This document shows, in pieces, positions 1-8,558 of a stretch of 64,000 nt of DNA (positions are counted from its first letter, which is position 1; every line of letters begins with the position of its first letter). The position numbers were made by a program, and so were the translations under genes. The notes beneath the pieces are model-generated. The model was not told the origin of the DNA, made no database searches, and was given only the letters and a program-made list of their open reading frames with translations. Source of the DNA: Propionicicella superfundia DSM 22317 (lineage in GTDB: Bacteria; Actinomycetota; Actinomycetes; Propionibacteriales; Propionibacteriaceae); the NCBI RefSeq assembly GCF_000423465.1, contig NZ_KE384021.1, positions 40,396-104,395 of the forward strand, written 5' to 3'.

Positions 1-63
1 CGGGGATATTTCTCGTGTCCGGCGTCTTCGCCGGCAGATCCCGCTGCGAACAGGAGTCATTCC

Positions 64-147
64 GTGCCCACGCGTAGGTTGCTGACCACCCGCCCGGTGG
101 CCGACCTGTGCCGTGTGCGCAGCGTGGACATGCGCTGTTGTCGGTGA
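64..147 (+). CDS. Cysteine-rich leader peptide (uORF) before the cystine importer
   Basis: A 27-codon ORF starting with GTG, with AGGAG at 52-56 seven bases upstream. The peptide carries an LCR motif and ends with MRCCR directly before TGA, so the ribosome decodes two adjacent Cys codons at the stop. Poly-Cys leader ORFs of this kind are known in mycobacteria as cysteine-responsive attenuators of sulfur genes. It precedes a TcyP-like cystine symporter by 89 nt, with hairpins in between, which fits cysteine-sensing control. The ORF and its ribosome site are seen directly. The regulatory role is inferred from the family and the neighbour. Confidence 0.75.
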   Translation: MPTRRLLTTRPVADLCRVRSVDMRCCR

Positions 148-150
148 CAG

Positions 151-209
151 CCGCGTAGCCCCGTCCCCACAGGGTCTTTCCCTGCCGAGCGCCGCCTCCG
201 GCGCTACGG
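151..209 (+). promoter_or_regulatory. Candidate attenuator hairpins after the leader ORF
   Basis: Two small hairpins follow the uORF stop: CAGGG (170-174) with CCCTG (180-184), loop TCTTT, and AGCGCCG (188-194) with CGGCGCT (199-205), loop CCTC. Bases 151-159 can also pair imperfectly with 203-209, which would compete with the second hairpin. Such mutually exclusive pairing is expected if ribosome stalling at the Cys codons controls expression of the downstream gene. No U-run is present. Confidence 0.45.
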
Positions 210-236
210 CACCCCCCGTACTCGAAAGGCACACCC

Positions 237-1679
237 ATGTCCGGTGCTGAAACCACCGCACGCGGGCGAAGGCCCCGCCTCCGGTTTCCCTCCTTCTCCG
301 TGCAGATCCTCGCCGCCCTCGTGCTGGGCGTGGCCCTCGGCTGGGCCGCCCTCGCGCTCGGCGAGACCCCGTCGGGCGAGCCGAACTGGCTCACCGCGAC
401 ACTGTCCACCATCGGCACGAGCTTCGTCGCCCTGCTGAAGGCGATCGTCCCGCCGCTGATCTTCTTCGCCATCGTCGCCTCGATCGCCAACCTCCGCGGC
501 GTGGCCAACGGCGCGCGCCTGGCCGGTCGCACCCTGCTGTGGTTCGCCATCACCGCCCTCATCGCGGTCACCATCGGCATCGCGCTCGGGCTGATCCTCC
601 AGCCCGGTGCACAGGGCCACACCACCGTCGCCGAGTCGTCGGCGTCGGCACCCGGCCGCACCGGCACCTGGCTGGACTTCCTGAAGGGCCTCATCCCCGC
701 CAACTTCCTCGGCCTCCAGGCGTCCAGCACGGCCACCGCCGGCGCCGACGGGGGCCTCGGGAACGTCACCACATCGCTGTCGTTCAACGCACTGCAGATC
801 CTCGTCGTCGCCATCGTGGTCGGGATCGCCGCGATCAAGGCCGGGCCGAAGGCGGAGCCGTTCCTCGCGTTCTCCCAGTCGCTGCTGACCGTCCTGCAGA
901 AGGTGCTGTGGTGGATCATCCGCCTCGCGCCGCTGGGCACCCTCGGCCTCATCGGCGCCGCGGTCGCCACCTACGGCTGGGCGAAGGTCGCGAGCCTCGG
1001 CTGGTTCACGGTCGCGATCTACGCCGGCCTGGCGATCGTGCTGTTCGTCGTGTACCCGGTCCTGCTGCGCGCACACGGGCTGTCCATCACACGCTTCTTC
1101 CGCGGCGCGTGGCCGGCCATCCAGCTCGCCTTCGTCTCCCGGTCGTCCCTCGGGACGCTGCCGGTCACCCAGCGCGTCACCGAGCGCAACCTGGGCGTCC
1201 CCTCGTCGTATGCGAGCTTCGCCGTGCCTCTCGGAGCGACGACGAAGATGGACGGCTGCGCCTCCATCTATCCGGCGATCTCGGCCATCTTCGTCGCGCA
1301 GTTCTTCGGGCTGGACCTGTCGGTGACCGACTACCTGCTGATCGTCTTCGTGTCCGTCGTCGGGTCCGCTGCCACCGCGGGACTCACGGGCGCCACCGTG
1401 ATGCTCACCTTGACCCTGTCCACCCTGGGGCTGCCCCTGGAGGGAGTCGGCCTGCTGCTCGCCATCGACCCCATCCTCGACATGGGCCGCACCGCCGTGA
1501 ACGTGGCCGGGCAGGCGCTCGTCCCGGTGATCGTGGCCGAACGCGAGGGCATCCTCGACCGCGCCCGCTACGACGCCGCCGACGCCGAGAACCTCTTCGC
1601 CGACGACGATGCGACCGAGCCCGTCGCCGACGACCGGAACGAGCAGGATCCGCTCGTCTCGGCCGGATCGCGAAGCTGA
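237..1679 (+). CDS. tcyP: Sodium/cystine symporter, TcyP-like (dicarboxylate/amino acid:cation symporter family)
   Basis: A 480-residue integral membrane protein of the DAACS/SDF family, with a long hydrophobic core and a short acidic C-terminal tail. The first re-entrant loop reads AFVSRSSLGTLP and the second region has GCASIYPA, as in the cystine importer TcyP rather than the serine-rich loop of glutamate carriers. TM8 carries IDPILDMGRTAVNV. The expected role is import of L-cystine with Na+ or H+. ATG at 237 follows an AAGG ribosome site. The upstream Cys-rich leader ORF supports a cysteine-linked substrate. A dicarboxylate or glutamate carrier remains possible. Confidence 0.75.
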   Translation: MSGAETTARGRRPRLRFPSFSVQILAALVLGVALGWAALALGETPSGEPNWLTATLSTIGTSFVALLKAIVPPLIFFAIVASIANLRGVANGARLAGRTLLWFAITALIAVTIGIALGLILQPGAQGHTTVAESSASAPGRTGTWLDFLKGLIPANFLGLQASSTATAGADGGLGNVTTSLSFNALQILVVAIVVGIAAIKAGPKAEPFLAFSQSLLTVLQKVLWWIIRLAPLGTLGLIGAAVATYGWAKVASLGWFTVAIYAGLAIVLFVVYPVLLRAHGLSITRFFRGAWPAIQLAFVSRSSLGTLPVTQRVTERNLGVPSSYASFAVPLGATTKMDGCASIYPAISAIFVAQFFGLDLSVTDYLLIVFVSVVGSAATAGLTGATVMLTLTLSTLGLPLEGVGLLLAIDPILDMGRTAVNVAGQALVPVIVAEREGILDRARYDAADAENLFADDDATEPVADDRNEQDPLVSAGSRS

Positions 1680-1736
1680 ATCCACCACCGACGTCACCGA
1701 TCCGCTCTGCCACGGCAGAGTGAGGAACCCCTGAGG

Positions 1737-1768
1737 CCGGGGAGTCGCCGTTCGCGGCGGCTCCCCGG
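1737..1768 (+). terminator. Rho-independent terminator after tcyP
   Basis: Arms 1737-1750 and 1755-1768 form a 14-bp stem (one G-U pair) capped by a TTCG tetraloop, followed by TT. It lies between the convergent tcyP and tadA genes and can serve both. Confidence 0.8.
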
Positions 1769-1795
1769 TTCCGGTGTCCTCACACCGAGGGCGCG

Positions 1796-2257
1796 TCAGC
1801 GGTGGGTGGCGAAGAACGCGCGCAGCAACTCGCCGCACGCGTCGGCGGCGACGCCTCCGACCACGTCCACCCGGTGCGGCAGGCGCGGGTCGCGGACGAC
1901 GTCCCACAGTGACGAGACGGCGCCGGCCTTGGGGTCGTACGCGCCGAACACGAGTGTCGCGATGCGTGCCGCGACGAGCGCACCGGCGCACATCGTGCAG
2001 GGCTCCAGCGTCACCACGAGGGTGCAGCCCGTCAGCCGCCACACGCCGAGCGCATCCGCCGCACGCCGCAGCGCGAGCAGTTCCGCATGGGCCGTCGGAT
2101 CGGCGGTGAGCTCACGCTCGTTGTGGCCCGTCGCGAGCGGCACGCCCGCGGCGTCCAGGACGACCGCCCCGACCGGGACGTCGCCGTGCGGCAGCGCGGC
2201 CCGCGCCTCGGTGAGCGCCAGTGACATCGCCTCGCGCCAGCGCGTTCCACCCGTCAT
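1796..2257 (-). CDS. tadA: tRNA-specific adenosine deaminase TadA
   Basis: A 153-residue zinc deaminase that converts A34 to inosine in tRNA-Arg(ACG). The catalytic HAE motif ([10 protein letters not shown]) and the PCTMCAGA zinc/cysteine motif are both present, with the family's usual length. The start chosen gives MTGG before the helix that begins TadA homologues; a longer upstream reading would run through the next gene. It lies 20 nt downstream of the TadA-associated gene on the same strand, so the two are probably co-transcribed. Confidence 0.93.
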   Translation of the reverse strand: MTGGTRWREAMSLALTEARAALPHGDVPVGAVVLDAAGVPLATGHNERELTADPTAHAELLALRRAADALGVWRLTGCTLVVTLEPCTMCAGALVAARIATLVFGAYDPKAGAVSSLWDVVRDPRLPHRVDVVGGVAADACGELLRAFFATHR

Positions 2258-2277
2258 TGCGGGACCGTCGCCGGTCG

Positions 2278-2910
2278 TCAGTTGAACTCCGCCTCGACCA
2301 CCGTGCGGGCCAGGCTGCCGAGCCCGATCCGGTCGAGCGCCATGAGCGCCAACTCGTCGGTCGACTCGTCGATGTCGGTCGCGAGGGTCTGCAGATCGAG
2401 CTCGCTCAGACCCAGATCGGTCAGGATGTTGAGGTCGCCGACGGGCGACGGATCCTCGTCCTCCTCGTCCTCGTCGGGCAGGTCCACGCCCAGGAAGTCG
2501 CACACGTCCCGCGCGATGGGCCAGTCGTTCGCGGCGTACACGTCGGACAGGAACGTCTGTACATGCTTCCCGCGTACGCGCACGAGCACGAAGAACTCCT
2601 CCTCGATGGAGACGGCGCCGAGCGCACCCCCGTCCCCGGGGAGCCGGCGCAGGGCGTCGATCAACTCCTCCAGATCGTTGGCGGTCTCGAGCGCGAGAGT
2701 CTGCGCGGCGGGCTCGCCGTCCTCCCGGTACACCGCGATGGCGAAGTCGAGATCGTCCTCGGTCGCATCCTCCGGGTAGTCCTCGTCCTCGTCGTACTCC
2801 TGCGAATCGTCGAAGTACTCGAGGTCGTCCTCGATGCCCGGCCGATCGTCGCCGTCGGCCAAGTCGGGCAGGTCTTCGTAATCGCTCACGGACTCCTCGT
2901 CGGCAGACAT
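2278..2910 (-). CDS. Putative tRNA adenosine deaminase-associated protein
   Basis: A 210-residue acidic protein. The first 55 residues and a segment near residue 150 are extremely rich in Asp and Glu. The middle contains a compact alpha/beta region with [15 protein letters not shown] and [14 protein letters not shown]. Actinobacteria carry a conserved family of this kind directly upstream of tadA, known only as tRNA adenosine deaminase-associated protein. Its biochemical role is unknown; an accessory role for TadA is inferred only from the linkage. No membrane segment or signal peptide is visible. Confidence 0.85.
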   Translation of the reverse strand: MSADEESVSDYEDLPDLADGDDRPGIEDDLEYFDDSQEYDEDEDYPEDATEDDLDFAIAVYREDGEPAAQTLALETANDLEELIDALRRLPGDGGALGAVSIEEEFFVLVRVRGKHVQTFLSDVYAANDWPIARDVCDFLGVDLPDEDEEDEDPSPVGDLNILTDLGLSELDLQTLATDIDESTDELALMALDRIGLGSLARTVVEAEFN

Positions 2911-3054
2911 GCGTCCATCGTGTCAGATTCGCCGACGAGAAACACGCCTCCCGAAGGACTGCTCGGACGCACGTTCGTGCCACCACCACGGCGCGCGGCC
3001 GGAATGTCGCCGGACGTCCACCGTGTGCGGCGACCATGTGGGACAGTGCTCGGT

Positions 3055-3696
3055 GTGGACGTCATCGCACTCGATCACCCGCTCGTGAGTCACAAGCTCA
3101 CGGTCCTCCGCGACAAGAGGACCGACTCGCCGACCTTCCGCCGCCTCGTGGATCAACTGGTCACGCTGCTCGCGTACGAGGCGACCCGCAAGATTCGTGT
3201 GGAACCCGTGGACATCGAGACCCCGGTCGGCCCGACGACCGGCGTCCGGCTGGCCGCCCCGAAGCCCCTCGTCGTCCCGATCCTGCGCGCCGGGCTCGGC
3301 ATGCTCGACGGCATGACCCGGATCGTGCCGACCGCCGAGGTCGGCTTCGTGGGGATGGTGCGGGACGAGAAGACGCTGCAGCCGTTCACGTACGCCGAAC
3401 GCCTGCCCCGGGACCTCTCGGGACGGCAGTGCTTCGTCCTCGATCCGATGCTCGCCACGGGCGGTTCCCTGGGCGGGACCGTCCAATTCCTCGTCGACCG
3501 CGGCGCCACCGACATCGTGTGCATCTGCCTGCTGGCCGCTCCCGAAGGGATCGAGCACATGCGGTCGCTCGTCGACCCGGTGGGCGTCCCGACGACGCTC
3601 GTCGTCGCGGCGATCGACGAGAAGCTCAACGACGTCGGGTACATCGTGCCCGGCCTCGGGGACGCCGGCGACCGGCTGTACGGCCTGGCCGAGTAG
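3055..3696 (+). CDS. upp: Uracil phosphoribosyltransferase
   Basis: A 213-residue type I phosphoribosyltransferase that makes UMP from uracil and PRPP in pyrimidine salvage. It has the N-terminal [13 protein letters not shown] segment, the PRPP-binding stretch [10 protein letters not shown] and the C-terminal [12 protein letters not shown] uracil loop, all diagnostic of Upp. GTG at 3055 gives MDVIALDHP, the expected start. The box GACAGT at 3042-3047 lies 7 nt upstream, so the mRNA may be leaderless. It is divergent from the tadA pair. Confidence 0.94.
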   Translation: MDVIALDHPLVSHKLTVLRDKRTDSPTFRRLVDQLVTLLAYEATRKIRVEPVDIETPVGPTTGVRLAAPKPLVVPILRAGLGMLDGMTRIVPTAEVGFVGMVRDEKTLQPFTYAERLPRDLSGRQCFVLDPMLATGGSLGGTVQFLVDRGATDIVCICLLAAPEGIEHMRSLVDPVGVPTTLVVAAIDEKLNDVGYIVPGLGDAGDRLYGLAE

Positions 3697-3735
3697 GGCT
3701 GTCCTCCGCCCCGCGCCGGTGAGCCGTCCCGGCGT

Positions 3736-3811
3736 GTGACTTTTCGGCCTCGATTCCGCGTCACGATCCGCGACGGGCCGGGATCGGCGAGGTGGGCGCA
3801 CGGTTCGTCAC
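3736..3811 (+). repeat. 76-nt GTGAC/GTCAC element, copy 1
   Basis: GTGAC at 3736 and GTCAC ending at 3811 span exactly 76 nt, between upp and the ClC gene. Left flank reads GTGTGACTTTTCGG and the right end CGGTTCGTCACGG. It belongs to the dispersed family described in the findings. Confidence 0.8.
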
Positions 3812-3857
3812 GGGACGGTGGGTCGTGCGACCCCGGCCGCGCGCCGGCCGCGCGGAG

Positions 3858-3863
3858 TAGGGT
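3858..3863 (+). promoter_or_regulatory. -10 box TAGGGT of the ClC gene (leaderless)
   Basis: TAGGGT ends 7 nt before GTG at 3871, the spacing expected when transcription starts at the start codon. Confidence 0.6.
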
Positions 3864-3870
3864 CAGGACG

Positions 3871-5187
3871 GTGAAGTTCGGGGCGCGCGTCGATCCGTTC
3901 GCGTCCCGTCGCACCATGGCCGTGTTCATCGTGGCCGCTCTGGTCGCAGCGGTCGGGATCGGGGTCGTCGGCGGCTGTTTCCGCTGGTGCCTGGAGCGGC
4001 TGGGCGAACTGCGCGCGGTGATGCTCGAGTGGGTGCGCACCCTGCCCCCGGCCCTCGGCTGGCTCGTCCCCGTCGTCTTCGTCGCGGTGTGCGCGGTCGT
4101 CGGGCAGTTCTTCGCGCGAATCACTCCCCGCGCGGCCGGGAGCGGGATCCAGGACGTCGAGGCCGTCTGGCGGGAGGAGCACGATCTGCCGGGGCCCGGG
4201 GTGATCCCGGCCCGCTTCGCCGGCGGGCTCGTTGCGATCGGGTCGGGACTCGTCCTCGGACGCGAGGGGCCGAGCGTCCACCTGGGGGCATCCATCGGAT
4301 CCGAGGTCGGACGGTGGTTTCGCCTCAGCGACTACGAACGCAAACTCCTGTACACGACCGTCGGCGGAGCCGGCCTCGCGGTCGCCTTCAACGCCCCGGT
4401 GGGCGGGGCGCTGTTCACCGTGGAGGAGGTGACGCGATCCGTCCGGCTGCGGGTGGTCCTTCTCACCCTGGTGACGACGTCGGTCGCGGTGGGGGTCTCG
4501 CGCTACGTCGAGCCCGGCCACTTCGTGTTCTCGGTCCCGGCGGTCACGGCACCGCCGCTGGGGGCGCTGTGGATCTATGTGGTCTTCGGGTTGCTCGTCG
4601 GGTTGCTCGGCGTGGGGTACAACGCGGTCGTGATGGGGATGCTGCGCGGCACCGACCGGCTGCGCGTGCCCGCCGCGGCGCGTGCGGGCGCCATCGGGGC
4701 GGCCGTCGGGCTGTTGCTGTGGATCGATCCCCTCTTCGGCGGCGGGGGCGACGACATCGCGCAGATGGTGCTCGGCGGGCAGCAGCTCGCGGTCGGCTCC
4801 CTTCTCCTCTACGCCGCCGTCCGTTTCGTCGCCGGTCCGCTCTCCTACGCCGCGGGAGCGCCGGGAGGGCTGTTCGCGCCGCTGCTGGCGCTCGGAGCCC
4901 TGCTGGGCGTCCTCTTCCACGACGCTGTGATGGCGGTCGGCGGAGCGGCTGCCGCGGGGGTCGTCGGAGGGAGCGCGGTCCCTTTCGCCGTCGTCGGCAT
5001 GGCGGCCTTCTTCACCGCGACCGTGCGGGCGCCGCTGACGGCTGTCGTCCTCATCGTCGAGATGACGAATACCGCCTCTCTTACCACCGTCATGTTCGCC
5101 GCGTGTGCAGCCGCGGTCCTCGCCGCGACCGCCGTGAAGGGGCCGCCGATCTATCACTCGCTGCGCGAGCGGATGCTGGCCTCCTGA
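3871..5187 (+). CDS. ClC-family chloride channel/antiporter
   Basis: A 438-residue multi-pass membrane protein of the ClC family, exchanging Cl- for H+. The three pore segments are visible: GSGIQ near residue 90, GREGP near residue 130 with the gating glutamate, and the C-terminal GGLFAPLLALGA loop. FTVEEV retains the internal proton glutamate, so it should be an antiporter rather than a passive channel. No CBS domains follow. GTG at 3871 was chosen from the -10 box 7 nt upstream; the upstream in-frame reading crosses a repeat element. Confidence 0.9.
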   Translation: MKFGARVDPFASRRTMAVFIVAALVAAVGIGVVGGCFRWCLERLGELRAVMLEWVRTLPPALGWLVPVVFVAVCAVVGQFFARITPRAAGSGIQDVEAVWREEHDLPGPGVIPARFAGGLVAIGSGLVLGREGPSVHLGASIGSEVGRWFRLSDYERKLLYTTVGGAGLAVAFNAPVGGALFTVEEVTRSVRLRVVLLTLVTTSVAVGVSRYVEPGHFVFSVPAVTAPPLGALWIYVVFGLLVGLLGVGYNAVVMGMLRGTDRLRVPAAARAGAIGAAVGLLLWIDPLFGGGGDDIAQMVLGGQQLAVGSLLLYAAVRFVAGPLSYAAGAPGGLFAPLLALGALLGVLFHDAVMAVGGAAAAGVVGGSAVPFAVVGMAAFFTATVRAPLTAVVLIVEMTNTASLTTVMFAACAAAVLAATAVKGPPIYHSLRERMLAS

Positions 5188-5226
5188 ACCGGCCCCGGCG
5201 GGGGTGTCCGCATCGTAGTCAGGTGA

Positions 5227-5253
5227 GGTAAGCGATGCCTTACCAATTAATAT
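5227..5253 (+). promoter_or_regulatory. Promoter and candidate operator of the ArsR/ATPase operon
   Basis: GGTAAG (5227-5232) and CTTACC (5239-5244) form a perfect inverted repeat with a 6-nt centre, followed by TAATAT (5248-5253), a near-consensus -10 six nt before ATG 5260. The repeat covers the spacer and -35 area, where repressor binding would block polymerase. The block is AT-rich compared with its surroundings. Binding by the ArsR protein encoded next is inferred. Confidence 0.6.
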
Positions 5254-5259
5254 ATGCGC

Positions 5260-5643
5260 ATGCATGCAGATACGCAGCCCTCGTTCGTCGCGGTGGTCGA
5301 CGCCGAGTACGTCGACCTCGCGGCCGAAGTGTTCTCCCTGCTGTCCGATGCGACGCGGATCCGAATCATCCTGGCGCTGGAGGCGGGCGAGCTGTCGGTC
5401 GGTGAGATCGCCGACCAGGTCGGGAAGGCGCCGACCGCAGTCTCGCAGCACCTGGCGAAGCTGCGCTGGGCGAAGGTCGTGCAGACCCGCCAGGAGGGGA
5501 CGCGCGTCTACTACAGCCTGATCGACGAACACGCACGCGAACTGGTGCATCAGGCGGTCTTCCAGGCAGAGCACGTGGTCGACTTCTGGCCGCGACACCA
5601 TCGGGCCGAGAGCCCCGTCGAGCAGCAGGACGGACCTCGATGA
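5260..5643 (+). CDS. ArsR/SmtB-family metal-sensing repressor
   Basis: A 127-residue winged-helix repressor. The helix-turn-helix region contains SVGEIADQVGKAPTAVSQHL and the wing has TRQEGTRVYYSL. The last helix has DEH followed 14 residues later by another His, matching three of the four alpha-5 metal ligands of CzrA/NmtR; the fourth position is Gln (FQAEH). It should repress the operon until metal binds. ATG 5260 lies 6 nt after TAATAT; ATG 5254 is an alternative start. Its stop overlaps the ATPase start (ATGA). Confidence 0.88.
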   Translation: MHADTQPSFVAVVDAEYVDLAAEVFSLLSDATRIRIILALEAGELSVGEIADQVGKAPTAVSQHLAKLRWAKVVQTRQEGTRVYYSLIDEHARELVHQAVFQAEHVVDFWPRHHRAESPVEQQDGPR

Positions 5644-7580
5644 GCGCCACCAGGCCCGCGCAGCGTCCCGGCTCGGCCGAGTACGCGCCCGAATCCTTCG
5701 GCGATCTGCTGCGGCGCATCGATCGCGCCGACCTCGTGCGCCTTGGGGTCGTCGCCGTGCTGGCGCTCGCGGGCGCGCTCGTCTCCTGGCTGGCCACTCC
5801 GTGGTGGCTCCTGGTCGCCATCGCGGCGGTCGGTCTGGTCGTCGGATGCTGGCCGATCCTGACCGAGGCATGGGAGGACATCCGGGCACGGCGGATGAGC
5901 ATGGAACTCTCGATGCTCATCGCGATCGCCGCGGCAGCCGCGATCGGGGAGTGGGTGACAGCCCTCGTCATCACCGTGTTCGTCCTCGCCGCCGAGATCC
6001 TTGAGGACCTCTCCATGGACCGCGGCCGCGATGCGCTCACCGAGTTGGTGCGTTTCCTCCCCTCGACGGTGCAGATCCGCACCGGCGACCGCGTCGACTC
6101 CGTCGAGCTCGACCAGGTGTCGACCGGCGATGTCGTCGTCGTGCTCCCCGGCGGGCGGGTCCCCGTCGACGGGACGGTCGTGGAGGGCCGGACGTCGGTC
6201 GACCAGTCCCGCATCACCGGCGAGCCGCTGCCGGTCGACGTCGGCGTCGGCAGCGAGGTGTTCGCCGGATCGGTGAACCAGGACGGAGCGGTCGAGGTAC
6301 GTGCGCAACGGGTCGGCGCCGACTCGTCCTACGGGCAGATCGTGGCGGCGGTGCAGGCCGCGCAGGAGTCCAGGGCGCCGGTCCAGCGCCTCGCCGACCG
6401 GATCGCCGCGTGGCTGGTCTATATCGCCCTGGGCGGCGCAGCGGTCACCTACCTCCTCACGCGGAACCCGACCGCGACCATCTCCGTGGTGCTCGTCGCC
6501 GGGGCCTGTGGCGTCGCCGCGGGCACCCCGCTGGCCGTCCTCGCCGCCATCGCCCGAGCCGCCCGTGCGGGAGCGTTCGTCAAGGACGGCACCCACCTGG
6601 AGGCGCTCTCGGGGATCGACACGATGGTGTTCGACAAGACCGGGACGCTGACCGTGGGCGCACCCGCGGTGTCGGACGTCCGCGCCGCCCCCGGACACAC
6701 ATCCGACGAGATCCTGACCGTGGCGGCGACCGCGGAGTCCTACTCGGAGCACCCGATCGGGCAGGCGATCGTGGCTCACGCCCGGGCGCTGGGGCTTCCG
6801 GCCGGGACTCCGCAGGACTTCGACTACCGGCCGGGGCTCGGCATCCGTGCCACCGTCGACGGACGGTCGGTCCAGGCCGGCAGCAGCGCCCTCGTCGAGG
6901 ACGCCCCCTCAGCGGATGCGCCGACCGCCGGGCGGACGGCCGTGCACGTGTCGATCGACAACTCCTACGCGGGGACGATCCTCCTCGCGGACTCGCTCCG
7001 GGAGTCCGCGGCACCATGCGTGCAGCAGCTCCACGGCCTGGGATTCCGGGTCGTGATGATGACGGGGGACAGCGCGTCGAACGCCCGCTCGGTGGCCGAC
7101 GCCCTCGGCATCGACGATGTCCACGCCGGCCTCCTGCCCACCCAGAAGGTCGCGCTCGTGGAGGAACTGCGGCGGGCCGGGCGGCGGGTGGCGATGGTCG
7201 GCGACGGCGTGAACGACGCCCCCGCCCTCGCGAAGGCACAGGTCGGCATCGCCATGGGGACGGGCACGCACGTCGCCCATGAGAGCGCCGACATCGTGCT
7301 CATCAGCTCCGACCTGCGGGACCTCGTGCAGGCCGTGCGAACCGCCCGCAGGGCCCGCCGCATCATCGTCACCAACGTCGTGGGGACGATCGCCGTGGAC
7401 CTCGTCGGCATGGTTCTCGCCGCGCTGGGCATCCTCGGACCGCTGCTCGCCGCGATCGTTCACGTCGCCAGCGAGTCCGCCTTCATCCTCAACTCCGCGC
7501 GCCTCGTGCCCCGGGCCGCGGCGGACCCCGAGAACGGCCGGACGCCGGCCGGGAGGCGGCCCGCAGCGCAGCCTCAGTAG
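5640..7580 (+). CDS. Heavy-metal-type P-type ATPase with a variant metal motif
   Basis: A 646-residue P1B-like cation pump, coupled to the ArsR gene by a 4-nt overlap. The actuator (TGEPLP), phosphorylation site DKTGTLT (Asp about 332), nucleotide-domain SEHPIG and hinge GDGVNDAP are intact. There is no N-terminal CxxC metal domain. In the membrane helix before the phosphorylation domain, aligning the conserved TP puts GAC (residues 288-290) where Zn/Cd/Cu pumps have CPC, so the invariant proline and one cysteine are missing. The transported ion is therefore uncertain. It ends inside the convergent menB gene by 7 nt. Confidence 0.9.
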   Translation: MSATRPAQRPGSAEYAPESFGDLLRRIDRADLVRLGVVAVLALAGALVSWLATPWWLLVAIAAVGLVVGCWPILTEAWEDIRARRMSMELSMLIAIAAAAAIGEWVTALVITVFVLAAEILEDLSMDRGRDALTELVRFLPSTVQIRTGDRVDSVELDQVSTGDVVVVLPGGRVPVDGTVVEGRTSVDQSRITGEPLPVDVGVGSEVFAGSVNQDGAVEVRAQRVGADSSYGQIVAAVQAAQESRAPVQRLADRIAAWLVYIALGGAAVTYLLTRNPTATISVVLVAGACGVAAGTPLAVLAAIARAARAGAFVKDGTHLEALSGIDTMVFDKTGTLTVGAPAVSDVRAAPGHTSDEILTVAATAESYSEHPIGQAIVAHARALGLPAGTPQDFDYRPGLGIRATVDGRSVQAGSSALVEDAPSADAPTAGRTAVHVSIDNSYAGTILLADSLRESAAPCVQQLHGLGFRVVMMTGDSASNARSVADALGIDDVHAGLLPTQKVALVEELRRAGRRVAMVGDGVNDAPALAKAQVGIAMGTGTHVAHESADIVLISSDLRDLVQAVRTARRARRIIVTNVVGTIAVDLVGMVLAALGILGPLLAAIVHVASESAFILNSARLVPRAAADPENGRTPAGRRPAAQPQ

Positions 7581-8470
7581 TAGTAGGGGAACCGCGACCA
7601 GTCCGGAGGGCGCTTCTGCAGGAAGGCGTCCCTCCCCTCGACGGCCTCGTCGGTCATGTACGCCAACCGGGTCGTCTCGCCCGCGAACACCTGCTGTCCG
7701 ACCAGGCCGTCGTCGATCGCGTTGAACGCGTACTTCAGCATCCGCTGCGCGGTGGGTGACTTGCCGCACACCTTCGCCGCCCAGTCGAGCCCGACCGTCT
7801 CCAGCTCCGCGTGGTCGACGACGGCGTTCACCATGCCCATCCGGTGGGCCGCCTCCGCGTCGTACACGTCACCGAGAAAGAAGATCTCGCGCGCGAACTT
7901 CTGACCCACCTGACGGGCCAGGTACGCCGAGCCGAACCCGGCGTCGAACGACCCGACATCGGCGTCGGTCTGCTTGAAGCGCGCGTGCTCGCGCGAGGCG
8001 AGGCTGAGGTCGCACACGACGTGCAACGAGTGCCCGCCGCCGGCGGCCCACCCGTTGACGAGAGCGATCACGACCTTCGGCATGAACCGGATGAGGCGTT
8101 GGACCTCGAGGATGTGCAGCCGTCCCAGCCTGGCGGGATCGACGTCCTCGGCAGTGTCGCCGTCCGCGTACTGGTACCCGGCGCGCCCGCGAATGCGCTG
8201 GTCGCCGCCGCTGCAGAACGCCCAGCCGCCGTCCTTCGGCGACGGGCCGTTGCCGGTCAGGAGGACGCAGCCGATGTCCGAACTCGTCCGTGCGTGCTCG
8301 AGCGCCGTGGCCAGCTCGTCGACGGTCTGCGGGCGGAAGGCGTTTCGCACCTCGGGACGATCGAAGGCGATCCGCACGGCCGGGACGTCCAGCGCACGGT
8401 GGTAGGTGATATCGGTGAACTCGAACCCTGCAACGGGTTCCCACAGCTCGGGGCGCCACGGATCAGTCAT
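7574..8470 (-). CDS. menB: 1,4-dihydroxy-2-naphthoyl-CoA synthase
   Basis: A 298-residue crotonase-fold enzyme that closes the naphthoquinone ring in menaquinone synthesis. Diagnostic MenB features are FCSGGDQRIRG, the oxyanion segment NGWAAGGGHSLHVVCDL, DADVGSFDAGFGS and the C-terminal PPDWSRFPYY tail. ATG at 8470 is preceded on this strand by TACGGT (8477-8482) six nt away, suggesting a leaderless mRNA. No other men gene lies in the window. Confidence 0.95.
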   Translation of the reverse strand: MTDPWRPELWEPVAGFEFTDITYHRALDVPAVRIAFDRPEVRNAFRPQTVDELATALEHARTSSDIGCVLLTGNGPSPKDGGWAFCSGGDQRIRGRAGYQYADGDTAEDVDPARLGRLHILEVQRLIRFMPKVVIALVNGWAAGGGHSLHVVCDLSLASREHARFKQTDADVGSFDAGFGSAYLARQVGQKFAREIFFLGDVYDAEAAHRMGMVNAVVDHAELETVGLDWAAKVCGKSPTAQRMLKYAFNAIDDGLVGQQVFAGETTRLAYMTDEAVEGRDAFLQKRPPDWSRFPYYY

Positions 8471-8476
8471 GACTCC

Positions 8477-8482
8477 ACCGTA
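8477..8482 (-). promoter_or_regulatory. -10 box TACGGT of menB (leaderless)
   Basis: On the minus strand TACGGT is followed by GGAGTC and then the menB ATG at 8470. Confidence 0.55.
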
Positions 8483-8558
8483 GTGGCGTGGCGCTGTGAG
8501 ACGTCTGACCCCGAGGCTTGATAGAACGGTGCCCTGACTTGTGACCAGGAGGATGGCC

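Noticed and set aside
204..2042. Long minus-strand reading (612 codons) opposite tcyP
   Set aside because: Arg/Gly/Asp-rich composition with no domain; it is the shadow of a GC-rich gene.
5227..5244. DtxR/IdeR or MntR box
   Set aside because: The GGTAAG/CTTACC arms are 6 nt apart, whereas those boxes have almost adjacent arms; an ArsR operator fits the context better.
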